Source: Paenibacillus ginsengarvi
GTDB taxonomy: Bacteria; Bacillota; Bacilli; Paenibacillales; NBRC-103111
Assembly: GCF_003626695.1 (NCBI RefSeq)
Contig: NZ_RBAH01000008.1
Coordinates: 216,043 to 280,042 of the forward strand
Length of the DNA: 64,000 bases
Reading direction: 5' to 3'
A program made the position numbers and the translations under genes. Each line of letters opens with the position of its first letter. The stretch's first letter is position 1. Positions 59,207-64,000 of this stretch are shown piece by piece. The notes beneath the pieces are model-generated. The model had not been told where the DNA came from and ran no database searches. It was given only the letters and a program-made list of their open reading frames with translations.

Positions 59207-59255
59207 AACTAAACAACCAGTCACCGATTGAATATCGGCAACTGGCTGCTTAGTT
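59207..59255. terminator. Long hairpin (22-bp arms)
   Basis: AACTAAACAACCAGTCACCG and AT (59207-59228) pair with ATCGGCAACTGGCTGCTTAG and TT (59234-59255), about 19 of 22 bases matched, loop TGAAT. No gene lies just upstream on the plus strand and the minus-strand T-run is weak. It may be a leftover terminator or an element end. The rest of 59064-59474 holds nothing else I recognise. Confidence 0.45.
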
Positions 59256-59474
59256 AAATAAGGTGTTTTGATCCCTGTCTCATAAACGGGGGTCAGTTCC
59301 ATCGGATTAACCAGGGGTTTATCCAATGTCCATTCTAAGGGGTGCAAGGTCCAGGCTCTTGAATTCCGGCTGTCCTGCGAATCCGTAATAGGTAGAGATA
59401 ATAAACTTTCTGTTAAGTTAGGTGGTCACGCCTCCAAGAAGTCATGACCTTTGACGAAAAGCAACACGAGTGCC

Positions 59475-61340
59475 TTAGTGCGGCATCAGCCACCAGAGCT
59501 GGTTAGGTGTGTTGAGAGCATCGTAAAGCCGAATGTTGGCATTGTTGGCCGTGCCGCTGGCCTCCATGACGCGCAAGCCGTTCAACTGTGGACGAAGGGA
59601 GACGGTGCCGTCCGGCATAAATAGCAGACGCCAGTGTTGCCCAGCATTGTTCAGATAAGGCCATTGCTGGATATTGGCCCCGTTCGTATTAGACATGCCT
59701 GCAATATCGATCACTTGGCCGCTGTTGCGGTTGATAACCTTGAAGTAGCCGTTGCCGAGCGATTCAAATCGCCACTTCTGGCAGCTGCAGCCGTTGTCAT
59801 CCATCAGGGCGATGTTGGCGCCATTAGCCGTGCTGCCGCCGACAACGTTTACGGCCTTTCCGCTTTCGACCCCAATCATTGTAATATCCCCGATCGGTTC
59901 AAAGCGGAAGCGCTGCGGGGAAAGGCCGTTGTCCGGCCATTGAGCGAACCGGGCGCCATTGGAGAGATTGCCGCCGGACAGGTCCAGCATTTGGCCGCTG
60001 TTGCGGTTTTGAACACTGTAGTAGCCATTACCTTGCGACAGCAGCTTCCACTGCTGATGGGTCGCGTTGGTATCGAAGTTCTGAATCACGTCGGCGTCGC
60101 CGACCAGACTGGCGCCCTCCACCTCCAGCACCATGTTGCTGTGATATGCGCGGATTTTATAGTACCCGTCACCGCTCGGCTCGAGCGTCCATTGCTGGTC
60201 CGGATTGCCTTCGTACGTCCATTGCCCGACCTGCCCTCCGGGGTTCGGATTGATGCCCGGTACGCTGACCGCTTTGCCGCTGTGAAGATTGATTATTTTG
60301 AATAAAACATCATCGGTATCCGAGGGGTTTCCGGTCGAGGGCTTAACGAGGGAAACCGATGCACCGACCGGCTTGCCAAAGAAAGGAGTGCCGTCCTCTC
60401 GCCACGTCACTTTTTGTATTCGGGCACTTCGGGCTCCGGTGCACCCGGCTCCAGACACGGAGTTTCCGTGGTAGACGATCCAATCCTCGGTTCCGTCCGG
60501 CGAACGGGTAAAGCTGTTATGGCCGGGACCATACACGCCATTCGCCTTGCTGAAGACCGGGGACGTAGACTTGACCCAGGAATCGGCCAGCAGCAAATTG
60601 GCGTTTTCATCAGCCGTAAGCAATCCCAGCAAATAATCGTCGCTGCCGCAGCCGTTTCCGGAATATGTCATGAAAATGCGGCCGTTACGCTGCAGCACGG
60701 CAGGTCCTTCGTTGACGTTGGGCTCCCAGCTATAGGTTGGACTGGAGATTTTGACGGGGGTACCGGTTAGCGTCCACGGATCGGACATAGCAGAGATCCA
60801 CAACGACATTACACCGACGCGATTTGCCCATACGAAATAGAGGGTACCCTTGTTTTCGAAAACGGTCCCATCGATGGCAAAACTGTTAGGGGTATTCACT
60901 TGCCCCTTGCTGACCCAGGTACCAGAGGTCGGATCGGAGGCGCTGTTCTCAAGCACGAACATTCGATGATTGGCATCTGTCCCGTCATCCGCGGTGTAGT
61001 ATAAGTACCATTTGCCGTTGATTCGATGCAACTCGGGAGCCCAAATGTTCTTGCTGCCCCAGCCGCTAGCCGGTGGTGTGAAGGCGCGAGTCGAGGTCCC
61101 ACTAGCAATTTGCGTCAAATCCTGAGATTTCCAAATGTCGATGCGGTCCACCTGGGTGTATAACATGTAGTACCAGCCATCGTGCCAAGTGACAAAGGGG
61201 TCGGCGGCTCCGGTTTTTATCGGATTGGTGAAGGTGTCGGCAGCTTGTGCGGGAGAGGTAACGAATCCAAAACTTCCAAATAATAGGACAAACATAAAAG
61301 CCATCTTTAATTGCAGAGTCAACTTCATTTTCATCAGCAT
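59475..61340 (-). CDS. Secreted GH43-family enzyme with ricin-type (CBM13) domains
   Basis: A 621-residue exported protein. The signal peptide ends at PAQA (about 34). The five-bladed propeller (about 35-350) shows TNPIKTGAADPFVTWHDGWYYMLYT (catalytic Asp in DPFV), KNIWAPELHRINGKWYLYYTADDG, FAIDGTVFENKGTLYF and NEGPAVLQRNGRIFMTYSG (Glu), plus YGPGHNSFTRSPDG with the His that binds calcium. Two beta-trefoil repeats (about 350-490 and 480-621) bear QxW motifs (QWTLEPSGDGYYKI, QWKLLSQGNGYYSV, HWRLLFMPDG). GH43 arabinanase or arabinofuranosidase/xylosidase activity is likely. AAGGAGG precedes the ATG. Confidence 0.92.
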   Translation of the reverse strand: MLMKMKLTLQLKMAFMFVLLFGSFGFVTSPAQAADTFTNPIKTGAADPFVTWHDGWYYMLYTQVDRIDIWKSQDLTQIASGTSTRAFTPPASGWGSKNIWAPELHRINGKWYLYYTADDGTDANHRMFVLENSASDPTSGTWVSKGQVNTPNSFAIDGTVFENKGTLYFVWANRVGVMSLWISAMSDPWTLTGTPVKISSPTYSWEPNVNEGPAVLQRNGRIFMTYSGNGCGSDDYLLGLLTADENANLLLADSWVKSTSPVFSKANGVYGPGHNSFTRSPDGTEDWIVYHGNSVSGAGCTGARSARIQKVTWREDGTPFFGKPVGASVSLVKPSTGNPSDTDDVLFKIINLHSGKAVSVPGINPNPGGQVGQWTYEGNPDQQWTLEPSGDGYYKIRAYHSNMVLEVEGASLVGDADVIQNFDTNATHQQWKLLSQGNGYYSVQNRNSGQMLDLSGGNLSNGARFAQWPDNGLSPQRFRFEPIGDITMIGVESGKAVNVVGGSTANGANIALMDDNGCSCQKWRFESLGNGYFKVINRNSGQVIDIAGMSNTNGANIQQWPYLNNAGQHWRLLFMPDGTVSLRPQLNGLRVMEASGTANNANIRLYDALNTPNQLWWLMPH

Positions 61341-61578
61341 ACATCTTCCTCCTTAAGAATGGGGGTATGCGCATCTGTCAAGATGTCCGTTGCCTGACTA
61401 AGTTGGGGTTGTTGTACTCCTTCCTCTCCAATCGTTGTGAGCCTAGCCAAACCAAGTCTAACACGGGGGGGCAATTGATGTATGACAAACCAATAAAATG
61501 GATAGCCATTTCTTTTAAAATTCGATCCGGTTCTGATAGAGCCGGCTGTGCTTCTCGCCGTTCAGGCGCAGACCGTCT

Positions 61579-61974
61579 TCAATATCGGCACCGCCCTCGA
61601 TTCCGCAGTAGCTCGCGGTAATCGGAGTATACCTTTTGAATCGAACAGCAACGACGTGACCAATCGCGCTTGTGCATCTGGATGTCGGCGTAATTGGGTA
61701 ACACGTAATCTCCTAGGATCGCCGATCGCGCAGTGGCATCCTCATGAAATTTATGGTTTTGTGTCATCTGGCACATGATCTGCTCGAATGCCGGACGTAT
61801 TATGATCAGATCGCCGCACTTGCGAATGGATTCATACTCCGTGCAGGATCTGAATGAATCGCATACAAATACGAAGGCGCGATAAGACTTTTGTGAAGCG
61901 CGCCTGGTCCGCTCACAGGCATCTGCCTCTACGCTTTTTCGAAATACGATTTTGGAATGCGAGGGTTCGCACAA
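61579..61974 (-). pseudogene. Unassigned coding-like fragment
   Basis: A 131-codon frame without a convincing start. It reads AFVFVCDSFRSCTEYESIRK, then LIIIRPAFEQIMCQMTQNH and ATARSAILGDYVLPNYADIQ, and ends RNRGRCRY. Some stretches look like a real protein (a metabolic enzyme is possible), but I could not place the family. It lies between the GH43 gene and the repeat cluster, so it may be a truncated gene. The 61341-61578 and 61975-62097 stretches hold nothing recognised. Confidence 0.25.
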
Positions 61975-62097
61975 ACATGCCGCCCGAGCTGCAAGTGGGA
62001 ATCCAGTACTGAGCCCGAATACTCAGGCAGCCCCTTGTTTTATTGGGCTTAATCGCTTAACTACAACTTCTGGAACGCCTGGACCAGTTGTGTTGTC

Positions 62098-62325
62098 GGG
62101 AATGGGATAATGTTCTTGTCAATTTCGGGAATGGGATAAAGTTCTTGTCACGGAGAATTGACAAGAACTTTATCCCATAAATAGCAAAAGCCGCGATTTA
62201 TGCGGCAATTAATGGGACAATGTTCTTGTCCCCGAAACCAGTGTTCAAATTGTCGGATGTCAAGAACTTTGGTTGGTTGCATAAATGTCAAGAACTTGAT
62301 AACATTCCCGCTGATAACATTCCCG
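62098..62325. repeat. Cluster of direct and inverted GGGATAA.GTTCTTGTC repeats
   Basis: Direct copies: GGGAATGGGATAATGTTCTTG(TC) at 62098-62120, GGGAATGGGATAAAGTTCTTG(TC) at 62127-62149 and AATGGGACAATGTTCTTGTC at 62211-62230. Inverted copies: GACAAGAACTTTATCCC at 62160-62176, GTCAAGAACTT at 62259-62269 and GTCAAGAACTTGATAACATTCCC-like at 62287-62309, with a second GATAACATTCCCG at 62313. Copies 1 and 2 are 29 bases apart. This is the look of IS ends with repeated transposase-binding sites (as in IS21-type elements) brought together after loss of the element. Confidence 0.6.
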
Positions 62326-62344
62326 CCTTATTGGCCCAAACAAA

Positions 62345-62370
62345 AAATCCGCCTTATCGCGGATTTGTTT
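62345..62370. terminator. Small hairpin with A/T flanks
   Basis: AAATCCGC (62345-62352) pairs with GCGGATTT (62359-62366), with an A-run before and TGTTTT after; works in either direction. No gene is immediately upstream. Confidence 0.5.
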
Positions 62371-62460
62371 TCAGGTTTATCTATCGTGTGAATTAAAAAA
62401 GTTTTTCTCTTTATTCAACATGACTAATTTCTTGTTTTACATACTAAGTATTTTCATTCT
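62371..62460 (-). repeat. Dispersed repeat (copy B), inverted relative to 44293
   Basis: Read on the minus strand, AGAATGAAAATACTTAGTATG through AATTCACACGATAGATAAACC matches 44293-44414 nearly base for base in three blocks. It lacks about 30 internal bases of copy A. It lies next to the IS110 remnant and the hairpin at 62345. Confidence 0.6.
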
Positions 62461-62562
62461 ACACTATAGTTTCTCAAGTCACTAATAAAGCCTTCAAATT
62501 CCTTGATAATACTGTAATAAACCATATCTCGAACATACCCGTTATACAAAATTCCGCAATTC

Positions 62563-63084
62563 CGTAATATTGTCACGGCGACGATCCAGTGTCTCGCCGG
62601 GCGCTCATCCACTTGGGCGCTTGAACGCGCACAGAAACTAATGGCTGCCGCGGAACGCAATCCTTTCAAGGAGACAGCTTTTCCGAGCCATCTTTTCTCA
62701 CTGGAGCTGCTTATTAACCTACTTCTTCAGTACAAGGTGCATCTAGCCAACCTTGACCAGTCGATTGATGCTCTGGCTGAAGAATTACAGGAGTATGATT
62801 TGATCCAATCGATACCTGGCATTGACACCAAAATTGCTGCAACAATTTTAGCTGAAGTCGGAGAAATCGATCGATTTAATCATGCAAAAAAACTGATTGC
62901 ATTCGCCGGTGTCGATCCAAGCGTATTCTCTTTATGCGATTCTTACCAAAAAAGAAGCATTTCGACTGAGCTAAATAAGAAATGCCCACCTTCTGAGGAA
63001 AACCTTCCCAAAACCCTATGGGATGGTTATTTGTTATGCCTTTTTTTCAGTATAGCACCTTTGATTTTAACCATTAAGAATTAA
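62563..63084 (+). pseudogene. IS110-family transposase, C-terminal part, frameshifted
   Basis: The frame reads CLAGRSSTWALERAQKLMAA from about 62578, then LHLANLDQSIDALAEEL-like and IQSIPGIDTKIAATILAEVG with the DRFNHAKKLIAFAGVDPSVF motif: the transposase_20 domain of IS110. After DPSVF the frame is lost (LCDSYQKRS...), while another frame holds AHLLRKTFPK where an intact protein has (P)HLRKTL. The N-terminal DEDD part is missing. Non-functional. Confidence 0.8.
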
Positions 63085-63182
63085 ATATTGACAAGCTATT
63101 AGCTAGAATAGTTGAGCAAAGGCAGCTGAGCGCAAGATGCAGGCCGCCTACATATGTTTATTGAGCTATCTTAACCGTTAAG

Positions 63183-63795
63183 TTACTCTTGTTTTTTTGC
63201 ACGGCTTAGTAAAGGAACATGAAACACGTATGGTTCAAGCGCTTCTCCACGGAAATAGGTAACGGATTCATCCTGTCTTTCAATTATTTTGCGCTGTGGG
63301 ATTATAACGAGTTCCTCCGGGGTTTCCTTTGGCGTGCGTAAATGTTCGCTCGTAAACCGGTATTTCCTCCGATCGCCTTCAACCGCTTCCCCTTCGCCGC
63401 CAACAAAGCCCATTCCCATAATATAGCCCTTGTCATCCTTCACTTGAATACTACTGATAGCAGACGGGTCAGAAAACGAGTAATTCTCGGGCACGGTCAT
63501 TTCGTAGTCGATCGTCGCACTGAGCGGTGTCATTACAACTCGTGCTACGTTGATGGAAATCCCGTTTACCTCATGAGAGATCCCCGGTTCAAAGGTTCGG
63601 GTCGCCTGATCCGAAAGTTTACGGGATACTGGCAGCTCAAGGGACCAATTTCCTTGAATGTCTCCAATCCGATTTACCTTAATCGTTAACAGAAATTGCT
63701 CAGGCAACAGGTCACCCGGCCCCTCCTCATATCCATAGTTACTGTGATAATAAATAATGCCTCCGTACTTGCCATCTTGCGCAGTGCAGACTGAT
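63183..63795 (-). pseudogene. DUF4179/DUF5643 protein, C-terminal fragment
   Basis: A 174-residue stretch (63183-63707) in frame with an upstream extension that reads VCTAQDGKYGGIIYYHSNYG and GYEEGPGDLLPEQFLLTIKVN, then ...GISHEVNGISINVARVVMTP and MTVPENYSFSDPSAISSIQV. This is the immunoglobulin-like C-terminal half of DUF4179/DUF5643 proteins, which are anti-sigma-like envelope regulators of ECF factors. A TAA at about 63796 ends the open reading upstream, so the membrane-anchoring N-terminal half is lost. Between it and the IS30 end at 63883 is unassigned coding-like sequence (YNKVDPDKDQSALRKM in another frame). Confidence 0.65.
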
Positions 63796-63882
63796 CCTTA
63801 TCGGGATCGACTTTATTATAAGCCGTCATGAAAAATTTCCTGAACGCAGTCTTGCGCCAGCTGGTAATCATTTGACGGATTG

Positions 63883-64000
63883 TCAAGCTAAGTGCGACAA
63901 TTCGTCCATGAATGCTTCGTGAGCCGATTTCCAGCCGAGACATTTACGAGGGCGAAGGTTGATAAGACGAAGAGCTGTCGCCAACTCCTCATCCGACACC
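63883..64000 (-). CDS. IS30-family transposase, C-terminal end (truncated by window)
   Basis: On the minus strand the last 39 codons read VSDEELATALRLINLRPRKC, then LGWKSAHEAFMDELSHLA and a TGA at 63883-63885. RPRKCLGWKTxxExF is the conserved IS30 C-terminus carrying the last catalytic Glu. The rest of the element lies beyond the window. TTGTCGCACTTAGCTTGACA just after the stop is the likely element end with inverted repeat. Confidence 0.85.
   Translation of the reverse strand, partial: VSDEELATALRLINLRPRKCLGWKSAHEAFMDELSHLA

Noticed and set aside
59138..59347. 69-codon minus-strand ORF ending in CNMECDS
   Set aside because: Most of it is the long hairpin at 59207-59255; no ribosome site, no family.
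62098..62325. CRISPR array
   Set aside because: The repeats are both direct and inverted, of uneven length, with irregular spacing and no spacers of uniform size; no cas genes.

Overview
The window looks like chromosome from a Paenibacillus-type, low-GC Gram-positive soil bacterium. The evidence is several lipobox-bearing sugar-binding proteins, YesM/YesN-type two-component and AraC regulators, an SLH-domain surface protein, secreted multi-domain carbohydrate-active proteins, strong AGGAGG ribosome-binding sites and many intrinsic terminators. Assignments rest on protein motifs read by eye; no database search was run. No rRNA, tRNA or CRISPR array was seen.

Layout. 1-4.6 kb: the end of a YesM-like kinase, its YesN-like regulator, an orphan solute-binding lipoprotein and a Gfo/Idh/MocA oxidoreductase. 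4.6-6.7 kb: a LOG-family protein, a frameshifted solute-binding-protein relic, and a DUF2975/XRE pair. 6.7-9.2 kb: an AraC regulator divergent from a second orphan binding protein. 9.4-17.5 kb: an SLH protein with an attenuator-like leader, an AT-rich APH-type kinase and pentapeptide protein, and an RND efflux adaptor/pump pair. 17.7-20 kb: small secreted or unknown proteins. 20.1-23.9 kb: a cassette of binding protein, DapA/NanA-like lyase and BNR (sialidase-like) hydrolase. 24.1-32.8 kb: an AT-rich run with a complete LplA/B/C-type importer (no ATPase), then a Gld-like export cluster (ATPase, permease, GldG-like, DUF4340). 33.4-36.8 kb: a 1143-residue secreted DUF4091 protein. 36.9-39.4 kb: a regulator plus YxlEFG-like ABC operon. 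39.4-44 kb: recombination scar, AlkC-like glycosylase, phosphoesterase and a secreted copper-amine-oxidase-domain protein. 44.1-48.7 kb: an ECF sigma factor with a BtrH-like partner, dispersed repeats, small ORFs and a YozB/CtaM-like protein.

49.4-58.3 kb: the most coherent metabolic unit. A leftward operon encodes a sulfatase, a PL8-type lyase, a beta-propeller glycosidase and a GH95 enzyme, all without signal peptides, with a divergent AraC activator. It looks like an intracellular pathway that finishes degradation of a sulfated, probably uronate- and fucose- (or galactose-) containing oligosaccharide imported by a transporter not in this window.

58.3-64 kb: a decayed zone. It holds a hybrid-kinase receiver fragment with a stop codon, IS30 and IS110 fragments, a cluster of transposase-site-like repeats, one intact secreted GH43 enzyme with ricin-type domains, a truncated DUF4179/DUF5643 protein and the end of an IS30 transposase at the right edge.
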